Below are positions 1-6,347 of a DNA stretch of 16,553 nucleotides, in pieces. The notes below the pieces were generated by a model, which saw nothing but the letters and a program-made list of their open reading frames with translations, made no database searches and was not told where the DNA came from. The position numbers and the translations under genes are program-made. Each line of letters begins with the position of its first letter. Within the stretch, counting starts at the first letter, position 1. Location: the NCBI GenBank assembly GCA_028717505.1, contig JAQUNQ010000012.1:1-16553 (forward strand). The letters run 5' to 3'. Source of the stretch: Candidatus Peribacteraceae bacterium. GTDB lineage: Bacteria; Patescibacteriota; Gracilibacteria; Peribacterales; Peribacteraceae.

Positions 1-36
1 CTGCCACAACTGAACGAAAAAAGCAGGAAAAAATGA
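1..36 (+). CDS. possible 3' end of an upstream gene (partial)
   Basis: Frame 1 is open from the left edge and ends at TGA 34-36, giving LPQLNEKSRKK as a possible C-terminus. The stop overlaps an ATG at 33 in an ATGA arrangement. Only 11 codons are visible, so no family can be named. The alternative is that the upstream gene uses frame 3, which is also open from the edge (see the 33-179 entry). Which frame is real cannot be decided from this window. Confidence 0.3.
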   Translation: MPQLNEKSRKK

Positions 37-179
37 GCGTACAAGAAAAACTTGCAAACCTGATTGAGGTCGATGCCCCTTCGACTACAATGAGGTCCAA
101 TGCACGCAGACCATTCTTCCTCAGATACGGTGGAACGGCTGGAGCGCGCGGAACAATTGAAGCTGACGGAGCACCATGA
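33..179 (+). CDS. possible small ORF overlapping the TPR gene start
   Basis: An ATG at 33 has AGGA at 25-28 just upstream and opens a 48-codon frame beginning MSVQEKLANLIEVDAPSTT and ending at TGA 177-179. The frame is also open leftwards to the window edge, so it could instead be the tail of a longer upstream gene. The first 20 codons read like normal protein. The rest overlaps the TPR gene by 80 bases and looks like its out-of-frame shadow. The TPR promoter lies inside this ORF. I do not recognise a family. It is listed because the stretch before 100 would otherwise go undescribed. Confidence 0.25.
   Translation: MSVQEKLANLIEVDAPSTTMRSNARRPFFLRYGGTAGARGTIEADGAP
64..91 (+). promoter_or_regulatory. 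predicted promoter of the TPR gene (leaderless)
   Basis: TTGAGG (64-69), a 16-base spacer, then TACAAT (86-91). The ATG at 100 follows 8 bases after the -10 box, so transcription would start at or within a base or two of the start codon. Confidence 0.55.
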
Positions 180-699
180 AGAAGCCCTGAAGATCCTGGA
201 AGAGCTCCTCATCGAGGACCCTGAGAACGTCCCTGCCCTCGAGGAGGTGGCGGATAATGAACTGAGTCTCGGGCATTTCGACCGTGCGGAGCGGGCCGCG
301 GCGCAGGCAGTGACCATCGACAAGAAGAGCTACACGGGACACTACATCCTGGGCTTCATCCGCTCGCACCGAACACAGTGGGAACCGGCGCTCCGTGAGC
401 TCAAGGAAGCGAATATTCTAAAGCCCAGCAATCCTGAGATTCTGCGCTGCCTCGGGTGGGCGCTCTTCAATGCAGGACAGCGCGCGCAGGGCATCGTCAC
501 CCTCGAACGCGCGCTCAATCTGGACAGCAGCAATCCCCTCACACTCTGCGATCTCGGCGTCACGTACCTGCACATCCGCAACTTCCAGAAGGCACGCTCG
601 CTCTTCCTCCGCGCAATGGAGATCGATCCCGCCGGCAGGCGCACGCAGGAGTGCGTGCAGATGCTCGAGCGCCTCGAGAGAACGACGGAAAAACACTGA
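100..699 (+). CDS. TPR-repeat protein
   Basis: A 199-residue protein built almost entirely of tetratricopeptide repeats. About five 34-residue helix-turn-helix units run from roughly residue 20 to 190, with the usual small and aromatic positions and Asp-Pro or Asn-Pro at unit junctions (EDPEN, LKPSNP, LDSSNP, IDPAG). TPR superhelices are protein-protein interaction scaffolds; the partner cannot be read from the sequence. There is no signal peptide or membrane segment, so it should be cytoplasmic. The start is fixed: an in-frame TGA lies at 91-93 and ATG 100 is the first start after it. The FtsX-like gene follows 71 bases downstream on the same strand with its own promoter, so co-function is possible but not shown. 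Confidence 0.85.
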   Translation: MHADHSSSDTVERLERAEQLKLTEHHEEALKILEELLIEDPENVPALEEVADNELSLGHFDRAERAAAQAVTIDKKSYTGHYILGFIRSHRTQWEPALRELKEANILKPSNPEILRCLGWALFNAGQRAQGIVTLERALNLDSSNPLTLCDLGVTYLHIRNFQKARSLFLRAMEIDPAGRRTQECVQMLERLERTTEKH

Positions 700-733
700 G
701 CGACCCCTCCTCTCCGGAATGGGAAGTCCTTTT

Positions 734-763
734 TTGCATGGAGGAGCGCTTTTCCCGTATACT
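734..763 (+). promoter_or_regulatory. predicted promoter of the ftsX-like gene (leaderless)
   Basis: TTGCAT (734-739), an 18-base spacer, TATACT (758-763), then 7 bases to ATG 771. The GGAGGAG at 740-746 lies 24 bases before the start codon and inside the spacer, so it is not a usable Shine-Dalgarno. Confidence 0.6.
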
Positions 764-770
764 TTTTTCC

Positions 771-1745
771 ATGCTTCAGCTTGACCCATCGGTCCCCATC
801 CTGCTGAAACGTGGCATGCGCCGGGGGCTCCTCAATCTCTGGCGGGAACCCGGATGGGGTGCGACGAGTGGCTCATTCCTCGGCATCTTCATTATCCTGC
901 AGCTCCTCCTGCTGGCACTCCTCGGTGTGGAGGGAACACAGTCCCTCCTGAGGAAGCAGACGGATCTGCGCTTGGAAATCCGCTCGGAGGCGACTCGCGG
1001 CGAGACACAGCAATTCTTCTCTGTCATTCAGCAGTTACCGGAGGTGGAGGAGGCTGTTTTCACCACGAGGGAACAGTCATACGCCGGCGCGCAGGAGCAG
1101 GATCCACAGCTCATCGCCTTCCTCGAGAAATTCCATCTCGGCAATCCCTTCAATGACACGATCAACATCACCCTTCGTGAACTTGACGATTATGCGGCCT
1201 TCTCGACGTTCCTCGAGCAATCGCAGTGGCAGCGAATCGTGGACCCCACCTTCCTCTCGAAGACGACAAATCAGGAGCAGCGCATTCATGACCTCCTCTC
1301 GGTGACTCGCAGCGCGAAGACCCTGACGTACCTCCTCCTCATCCTCGCAGGAGCGGTCCTCCTCTCCATTACCGTGGAACTCACGCGCAGGAATGCCATC
1401 TCGCGTGCGGAGGAAGTGCTCGTGGAGCGATTGGTCGGCGCACACACGCTCTCCATCTTCGCCCCCTTCGCAGCGGAGGCGACGGCCCTCCTCTGGGGGA
1501 GCATCCTCGTGAGCACCGCGGCGGTGGCAGGCCTGACAGTCGCGCTCCCCCTGCTCATCCCCGCCCTCCGTGACGGGAGCGCACTGGGCGAGCTCAAGCA
1601 GGCAGTCTCCCCCCTCCTCTCCACCTCTCTACCACTCTATTTTCTCATGGAGCTCCTCCTCGCCCCCCTCATTGCGGGCCTCGGGAGCTGGCTGGGGATG
1701 CGCTCGACCGTGCAATCGCCGAGGCTCAGTTTGGCCCGCCCCTAG
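771..1745 (+). CDS. ftsX: FtsX-like permease (cell-division ABC transporter family)
   Basis: A 324-residue protein with FtsX topology. A cytoplasmic N-terminus is followed by TM1 (about 33-53), an extracellular domain of some 130 residues, then TM2 (about 185-203), TM3 (about 232-256) and TM4 (about 287-309). The stretch VERLVGAHTLSIFAPFAAEA matches the conserved FtsX cytoplasmic-loop/TM3 motif (leucine-valine-glycine-alanine, then Pro-Phe and a Glu). FtsX normally pairs with the ATPase FtsE to activate peptidoglycan hydrolases at the septum. No ftsE is next to it here; the upstream neighbour is a TPR protein. ATG 771 is chosen over ATG 738 because a promoter TATACT lies at 758-763 and the protein from 771 matches family length. 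The frame is open upstream to 456, but that stretch overlaps the TPR gene and is not coding. Confidence 0.85.
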   Translation: MLQLDPSVPILLKRGMRRGLLNLWREPGWGATSGSFLGIFIILQLLLLALLGVEGTQSLLRKQTDLRLEIRSEATRGETQQFFSVIQQLPEVEEAVFTTREQSYAGAQEQDPQLIAFLEKFHLGNPFNDTINITLRELDDYAAFSTFLEQSQWQRIVDPTFLSKTTNQEQRIHDLLSVTRSAKTLTYLLLILAGAVLLSITVELTRRNAISRAEEVLVERLVGAHTLSIFAPFAAEATALLWGSILVSTAAVAGLTVALPLLIPALRDGSALGELKQAVSPLLSTSLPLYFLMELLLAPLIAGLGSWLGMRSTVQSPRLSLARP

Positions 1746-1768
1746 GTCACTTCCGCTGTAACGGATGG

Positions 1769-1797
1769 TTGTAATCGCAGCTGTTTTTTGATAAAAT
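1769..1797 (+). promoter_or_regulatory. predicted promoter of the Cys-rich/SLH gene (leaderless)
   Basis: TTGTAA (1769-1774), a 17-base spacer, TAAAAT (1792-1797), then 8 bases to ATG 1806. One of the best promoters in the window. It makes ATG 1806 a better start than the in-frame TTG at 1788, which would lie before the -10 box. Confidence 0.65.
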
Positions 1798-1805
1798 GCA
1801 TTGAT

Positions 1806-3746
1806 ATGTTCGCACAGATAAACAAACAAAAAATCCTCTTCCTTCTCACTGTCTGTCTCCTGATGACCGGGATAGCAGGAGGACTCCTCACTGCAGGTTT
1901 TGAGAGAAACGACCAATGGACACGTGTCGCACCTGCCTATGCCGCGGACTGCCCTGGAAACGGATGTGAGGAAGGCGAGATATGCGCTGCAGATTGCAGC
2001 TCCGAAACCTGGTGCAGCGATAGTGTAGATAATGATGCAGACGGAAATACTGATGGGATGGATACTGACTGTACGCCGCTGACCTGCCCGAATGCGGAGT
2101 GTGCCAGCGGGGAAGCGTGCAGCGCAGACTGCGCTACGGAGACATGGTGCAATGACTCGGTAGATAATGATCAGGACGGGGGCGTGGACTGTGCTGATTT
2201 TGCAGATTGCGAAGCTGATCCTGCGTGCGCCACCTGCCCGAACGGCGTTTGCGCCGAATCGGAATCCTGCAGCGCAGACTGCACTACGGAGACATGGTGC
2301 AATGACCTAGCAGACAATGATCAGGACGGATTCATGAACTGCACCGATGACGACTGTGGAGCGGACCCTGTTTGCACCTGCCCGAACGGCGTTTGCGCCG
2401 AATCGGAATCCTGTAGCGCAGACTGCACTACGGAGACATGGTGCAATGACCTAGCAGACAATGATCAGGACGGATTCATGGACTGCGCTGATAGTGACTG
2501 CGCCGATCGAACCGGGTGTTTCTCGTGCGGAGATGGCACGGTGAACGATACTAGTGATGGAACGGAGACCTGTGACGATTCAAATGCCACTGGTGGAGAC
2601 GGATGTAATGAGAGTTGCGCCATTGAAAGCGGGTGGGCTTGTGCAGGGGGAGACCCAAGCTCATGCGAGCAAATCACGTGTGGAGACGGGAGAATTGACA
2701 CATCGAGCGGCTCCTGCGGTGATGGATGGACCTGCTACAGCGGCTACACACCAGAAGAATGCGATGACAGTGATACAAGTACCGGAGATGGCTGCTCCGC
2801 CACATGCACAGTGGAAAGCGGCTGGAACTGCACAGAAGAGCCGAGCACCTGCATACGTGAGGTCCCCTCCAATACGGGAGGAGGAGCAGGAAAACACTAT
2901 CAAATGCTGCAGCAATACGGCATTGTGCCCGCCGACGACGGAGACACCAGCGCAGGTGCAGAAGCAGTGAATGCAGAGAGCACAAGTACAACAGAAGCGG
3001 CCTCTACGAGCTCGACCCCGGCGGCAGAAGCGACGGAGCCCCCCGCCTCCACCACTCCGACAACGGAGGCAACGGAGCCCCTGCGAGAAGCGGTACCAGA
3101 GAGCACGACGATTCCCCTTGCAGCAGAAACCGTCAACATCATCAATGTCCCCGCAGCTACCTGGTATACGACCTCTGTGGAGGGGATCGCTACAACCAGC
3201 TTCCTCGCGCCACTCCTCTCGCCCTCTGATGCATCGCAGCATACGAATGCCGTGCTCTTCCATCCGGAAGGACTCATTCGGGAGCGGGAGTTCCAGAGGA
3301 TTCTCACGAATGTGAACTCTATCGATACCACCCATCTCAGTGCACCAAAGGAGGAAACCGCCGCCACCGCCGAAATGCAACATGCCATCGAGAGAGCACA
3401 GAAGCGCATGGCAGAAACCCCCACCCTGCCGCCGAACGGCCCGCTCACGAGAGGACAGGCCATCCAGCAGCTCATGGGAGATCTAGGCATTCCCCTCACC
3501 TCCCGTCACTCGCCCTTCAGTGATCTCCTGCTGTCCTCCCCTTATGCACCGAGCATCGCAGAGGCCGCAAGACTCGGCATCATCATCGGAGATACGGATA
3601 CCAACGGTGTTCCAGTTGGCACCGTGCGACCGAATGAGCCCATCAACCACGCGGAGATGGCGACAATCCTCGACCGCCTGCGCAAGCTTGGATTGCTGAA
3701 TGAAAAAGCGGCTCCGCCGCAGGAGAACCCCGTCAAAGAACGGTGA
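1806..3746 (+). CDS. secreted cysteine-rich repeat protein with C-terminal SLH-like region
   Basis: A 646-residue predicted surface protein. In order: an N-terminal signal/TM segment (about 10-31) with a possible cleavage site after APAYA near residue 46; four tandem units of about 48 residues (about 49-238), each with CPNxxC, SADC, ETWCND and an Asp-rich DNDQDG loop that resembles a calcium-binding loop; two Myxococcus-type cysteine-rich repeats (about 239-355) with CGDG, CDDS and GDGC motifs; a Ser/Thr/Ala/Glu-rich linker (about 380-450); and a C-terminal region with one clear SLH repeat (PFSDL, YAPSIAEAARLGIIIGDTD, then RPNEPINHAEMATIL) and a fainter half-repeat before it. SLH domains usually bind secondary wall polymers. 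The many Cys and Asp residues suggest a disulfide-rich, calcium-stabilised extracellular stalk, with no enzymatic domain seen. Repeats 3 and 4 are nearly identical in DNA. The linker's Thr/Ser richness could mean glycosylation (inference). Confidence 0.85.
   Translation: MFAQINKQKILFLLTVCLLMTGIAGGLLTAGFERNDQWTRVAPAYAADCPGNGCEEGEICAADCSSETWCSDSVDNDADGNTDGMDTDCTPLTCPNAECASGEACSADCATETWCNDSVDNDQDGGVDCADFADCEADPACATCPNGVCAESESCSADCTTETWCNDLADNDQDGFMNCTDDDCGADPVCTCPNGVCAESESCSADCTTETWCNDLADNDQDGFMDCADSDCADRTGCFSCGDGTVNDTSDGTETCDDSNATGGDGCNESCAIESGWACAGGDPSSCEQITCGDGRIDTSSGSCGDGWTCYSGYTPEECDDSDTSTGDGCSATCTVESGWNCTEEPSTCIREVPSNTGGGAGKHYQMLQQYGIVPADDGDTSAGAEAVNAESTSTTEAASTSSTPAAEATEPPASTTPTTEATEPLREAVPESTTIPLAAETVNIINVPAATWYTTSVEGIATTSFLAPLLSPSDASQHTNAVLFHPEGLIREREFQRILTNVNSIDTTHLSAPKEETAATAEMQHAIERAQKRMAETPTLPPNGPLTRGQAIQQLMGDLGIPLTSRHSPFSDLLLSSPYAPSIAEAARLGIIIGDTDTNGVPVGTVRPNEPINHAEMATILDRLRKLGLLNEKAAPPQENPVKER
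2231..2486 (+). repeat. near-identical tandem duplication, 144-bp period
   Basis: Bases 2231-2342 recur at 2375-2486. The 112 bases differ at only two positions (2270 C versus 2414 T; 2337 A versus 2481 G). The 144-bp period equals 48 codons, so the reading frame is kept and each copy encodes one cysteine-rich unit. A more diverged copy precedes it from about 2087, and a still more diverged one from about 1950. The identity gradient points to recent duplication at the downstream end of the array. Confidence 0.95.
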
Positions 3747-3752
3747 AGGGAG

Positions 3753-3758
3753 TAGAAT
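3753..3758 (+). promoter_or_regulatory. predicted -10 box of recO (leaderless)
   Basis: TAGAAT at 3753-3758 is followed by 6 bases and the GTG start at 3765. No good -35 box is seen. The box starts 7 bases after the stop codon of the preceding gene. Confidence 0.45.
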
Positions 3759-3764
3759 GCCGCC

Positions 3765-4394
3765 GTGCACACGCGATCCTATGACGCCATCGTGCTGCAA
3801 GCGCACGACGTGGGAGAGGCAGACCGCTTCCTCATCCTCTTCACGCGGGAACGTGGAAAACTCGCGGCACGTGCCCGCGGTGTCCGCAAGATAAAGAGCA
3901 GAATGGGGGGGGCGCTCCTCCCCCTCCACCGCGTCACGGTGGACCTCGCCGAGCATGCGAGCGGATTCCTTGTGACCGGATGCCAGATTCAAGCACCCTC
4001 TCCCCGGAAGAACTTGCGGGAATTCCTCGCTGCCGAGCAGGCGATAGATCTCCTCCTCTCGCTCCTGCACGACGAAGAGCCCCTCCCGGAAATCTTCGAG
4101 AGTACCTGCCGCTTCCTGGGACGAACCGACTACGAGCGACACCATGTCCTCGCCTATACGCTGCACTTGCTCTCCCTTCTGGGAGTGTTGCCCGGACCCG
4201 CCGCGGATGAATTCTACGCACACTTCTCCCCCGACGAGCGCGCATTCATCAGGGAGAGCACGCAGAGCCACTTCCCCGAGCATGCTCCGCCGTCCCTCCA
4301 CCGCCTCTCTTTGCTCTGCAGGCGACTCGTCGAGGAGCAGGGGGGTCGCGCACTCCGTGCTGCGGAGATCGTTCAACGCTGCCTCGATGCCTGA
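3765..4394 (+). CDS. recO: DNA repair protein RecO
   Basis: A 209-residue RecO. The N-terminal OB-fold is recognisable from HTRSYDAIVLQAHDVGEADR and RERGKLAARARGVRKIKSR, the standard RecO opening. The remainder is the helical C-terminal domain. In the RecFOR pathway RecO anneals ssDNA and loads RecA onto SSB-coated ssDNA together with RecR. The four-cysteine zinc site present in many RecO proteins is missing here, and the protein is at the short end of the family (about 220-250 residues is typical). The GTG start fits the family N-terminus and lies 6 bases after a -10 box. Its last 22 bases overlap the convergent VanW-domain gene. Confidence 0.88.
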   Translation: MHTRSYDAIVLQAHDVGEADRFLILFTRERGKLAARARGVRKIKSRMGGALLPLHRVTVDLAEHASGFLVTGCQIQAPSPRKNLREFLAAEQAIDLLLSLLHDEEPLPEIFESTCRFLGRTDYERHHVLAYTLHLLSLLGVLPGPAADEFYAHFSPDERAFIRESTQSHFPEHAPPSLHRLSLLCRRLVEEQGGRALRAAEIVQRCLDA

Positions 4395-5686
4395 GAGGAG
4401 CGCGCGCTGGATTGCGCGGCCTGTGAGGATGAGGAGCCCCCTCCCGCCGGAAGTGCCAGAGGCGAGATCCCGAATTGATCGAACTGCGGGCGCGCCTCGT
4501 ACACCGAATACACCTGTTCGACTTCTTCCTCTCCCCCTTCCCTGGCGAGAATGCGGTACCACATCGCCTTCATCCCCGGGACGCGCTCCCCGGCACGACG
4601 TGTGGTGCCTTCCGGAATATCCGTGGTGTACTCCACACGGTCGGGAGGAGGCGCCTGATGATCCCATGTATAGGGGCCGACGATTTCACTCGTGCGTGCA
4701 TCCCGTGTCCCGTAGTAGATGAAGTAGGCGCGCGTCCCCTCGGTGTATGTCTGAATGAGGAGCGCCCCGGGACTGTCATTCAGGAATTTCATGTCCACAT
4801 GCGGCGGATAGACGGTGGCATCCGTCCCCTGTGGCCCGTAGTACCGTACGGCGAAGCTGTGGTTGCGCCGCTGAACGATCGGGAAGCCGTACTCCCACAC
4901 GCCGCGGTAGGCCGTTGTGCTTACCTGACAGAGACCCCCTCCATAGTCCGGGAGTGTCTTGTCCCCGAGGATCACGAGCTCCTTCAGGTATCCCGTCTTC
5001 TGATTCACCGGTCCGAGGGTTGTATCGAAGGAGAAAGTGTCCCCCTGCGGCAGGAGGAAGCCATCGAAGCGCTTCAGTCCGACGCCGATATTGTGTTTGC
5101 GGGCAAGATGCGAGCCGGTGAAATCTGATTCCCCGACACTCACCACCTCGCGGATACCCTGCTCGCGGAGCGTGGGATCGGTGACGGTTATCTGCGGCTG
5201 GATCTCCTCCACGGGCAGCGTGATATCCGCGACCTCATCCGTGAGTGCCGCAACGGTGAGGAGGGTCGCCTGATCGACGTCGACCTTCCGCCCCAGCATG
5301 CCCACACCGTCGAAGACGACCATGCCGCTTGCCGTGCGGCTGATGGTGACCGCTCCGGCGGGGCGATCCAGTACCTGCGCGATCTTCTCCTGAATGACCG
5401 CACGGATGGCATCGCGGTTCCATGCGACCTCCGTCGTGCGCACGAAGCCCGGTGGAACCGGAGGAATGTCGTCGCCATCGACACGAAACTCCGCAGGGAC
5501 CTCCACGCGCTTTCCGTGGTAGAACCACACCTCCCGCTCCACACGCCATGCAGGATACTGTGAAGGACGAAGCGTGAAGAGGTGATGCTGGTAGCGATAG
5601 AGGATCTCACCCGGACTCGCGAGTGCTGCGGGGGAAAAGGCCGCAATCGCGGAGAGGAGAACGATGATGCGCAGGAAAGGCCGCAC
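4373..5686 (-). CDS. secreted VanW-family protein
   Basis: A 437-residue exported protein. From the GTG at 5686 it opens with a classic signal peptide (MRPFLRIIVLLSAIAAFSPA, cleavage near residue 23). The middle (about 60-180) fits the region that often precedes VanW domains (peptidoglycan-binding-4-like). The VanW domain lies at about 185-330, with SDFTGSHLARKHNIGVGLKR, GDTFSFDTTLGP, YGGGLCQVSTTAYRG, RRNHSF and DATVYPP. The tail is Ser/Gln/Arg-rich. VanW was named for a vancomycin-resistance cluster but its biochemical role is unknown; no resistance role should be assumed here. It probably acts on or at the cell wall outside the membrane. It shares its strand with RNase HI but has its own promoter. 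Its stop overlaps recO by 22 bp. Confidence 0.85.
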   Translation of the reverse strand: MRPFLRIIVLLSAIAAFSPAALASPGEILYRYQHHLFTLRPSQYPAWRVEREVWFYHGKRVEVPAEFRVDGDDIPPVPPGFVRTTEVAWNRDAIRAVIQEKIAQVLDRPAGAVTISRTASGMVVFDGVGMLGRKVDVDQATLLTVAALTDEVADITLPVEEIQPQITVTDPTLREQGIREVVSVGESDFTGSHLARKHNIGVGLKRFDGFLLPQGDTFSFDTTLGPVNQKTGYLKELVILGDKTLPDYGGGLCQVSTTAYRGVWEYGFPIVQRRNHSFAVRYYGPQGTDATVYPPHVDMKFLNDSPGALLIQTYTEGTRAYFIYYGTRDARTSEIVGPYTWDHQAPPPDRVEYTTDIPEGTTRRAGERVPGMKAMWYRILAREGGEEEVEQVYSVYEARPQFDQFGISPLALPAGGGSSSSQAAQSSARSSQASRQR

Positions 5687-5692
5687 GCGGCC

Positions 5693-5720
5693 ATGGTACC
5701 GATCTCCCCGCCTACATCAA
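5693..5720 (-). promoter_or_regulatory. predicted promoter of the VanW gene (leaderless)
   Basis: On the minus strand: TTGATG (5720-5715), a 16-base spacer, TACCAT (5698-5693), 6 bases, then the GTG start at 5686. It lies just downstream of the G-rich heptamer array at 5728-5768. Confidence 0.6.
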
Positions 5721-5727
5721 ACCTCCT

Positions 5728-5768
5728 CCCACGCCCTACGCCCCCCCTACACCCTACACTTACGCCCT
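5728..5768 (-). repeat. GTAGGGN heptamer array at the RNase HI stop codon; G-quadruplex-capable
   Basis: Read on the minus strand, imperfect GTAGGGT, GTAGGGG and GTAGGGC units follow each other, and the RNase HI stop (TAA, 5762-5760) lies inside the array. G-runs at 5754-5752, 5747-5741, 5736-5734 and 5730-5728 with 3-4 base loops fit the canonical G-quadruplex pattern. The array lies between the RNase HI stop and the VanW promoter. A related array sits at the pheT stop. Confidence 0.7.
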
Positions 5769-6335
5769 CCCCCGATACTCCGGCGCCGGATGCGCATCGA
5801 GCGCGCGATTCACGAGTGCATCTGCGCGATAATTGTCATTCCGCGGGATGTGCTTGAAGACAATGGCGGGAAACGCCTTGGCGAGACTCTGGATTTCCTC
5901 GACGAACGGCTTCAGGGTCGGCATGCGCACGCGGTACTCGCCGTTGAGCTGCCGGACGATCAGCTCGGAATCGAGGTGACAGATGAGGCGGTTGGGGCTG
6001 TAGCGCTTGGCGATCTTGAGCCCCTCGATGAGCGCACGGTACTCGGCAACGTTGTTGGTCTCGATGCCGATGCGCTCGTAGTGCTCGCGGAGCGTCGTGC
6101 CGCCCTTCGGATCCTCGAGGATGCAGCCGATGGCCGCCTGCCCCGGATTCCCCCGCGACCCGCCATCCGTGAAGAGGTGGAGCGTTCCGCCGACGGAGGG
6201 AGGGGCATCTTCCATGAGCGGCTGTTGCTCCGAGAGAGCGCGTTCTATGAGATCATTCACGAACTCCTCGCGGTCGTGTGCCCGTGGGAAGAGCTCCTTG
6301 AGTTTCCGTTCGAGGGATGCGGAAACGCGCAACAC
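5760..6335 (-). CDS. ribonuclease HI family protein with RHH-like N-terminal extension
   Basis: A 191-residue protein. The RNase H fold starts near residue 51 (LHLFTDGGSRGNPGQAAIG, first catalytic Asp) and continues with NNVAEYRALIEGL (catalytic Glu), CHLDSELIVRQLNG (Asp) and NDNYRADALVNRALD (fourth Asp), so the D-E-D-D metal-binding set is complete. It should cut RNA in RNA-DNA hybrids (R-loops, primers). Residues 1-45 (VSASLERKLKELFPRAHD, then EEFVNDLIERAL) look like a ribbon-helix-helix module, an unusual partner for RNase H. I chose GTG 6335 because a TATGAT lies 6 bases upstream (6347-6342) and the protein from there starts directly on the RHH-like strand; the frame remains open to a TTG at 6353, which would overlap the -10 box. 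Confidence 0.85.
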   Translation of the reverse strand: MLRVSASLERKLKELFPRAHDREEFVNDLIERALSEQQPLMEDAPPSVGGTLHLFTDGGSRGNPGQAAIGCILEDPKGGTTLREHYERIGIETNNVAEYRALIEGLKIAKRYSPNRLICHLDSELIVRQLNGEYRVRMPTLKPFVEEIQSLAKAFPAIVFKHIPRNDNYRADALVNRALDAHPAPEYRGRA

Positions 6336-6341
6336 GCGGGA

Positions 6342-6347
6342 ATCATA
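6342..6347 (-). promoter_or_regulatory. predicted -10 box of the RNase HI gene (leaderless)
   Basis: TATGAT on the minus strand (6347-6342), 6 bases before GTG 6335. A TTGATG lies upstream at 6366-6361, but the 13-base spacer is too short for a standard -35. Confidence 0.45.

Noticed and set aside
740..746. GGAGGAG as Shine-Dalgarno for ftsX
   Set aside because: 24 bases before ATG 771 and located inside the promoter spacer. The similar GGAGGAG at 7869-7875 is also 24 bases from its start codon.
3483..4667. 394-codon minus-strand open frame
   Set aside because: Spans recO and the ends of two other real genes with no recognisable domain; a compositional shadow.
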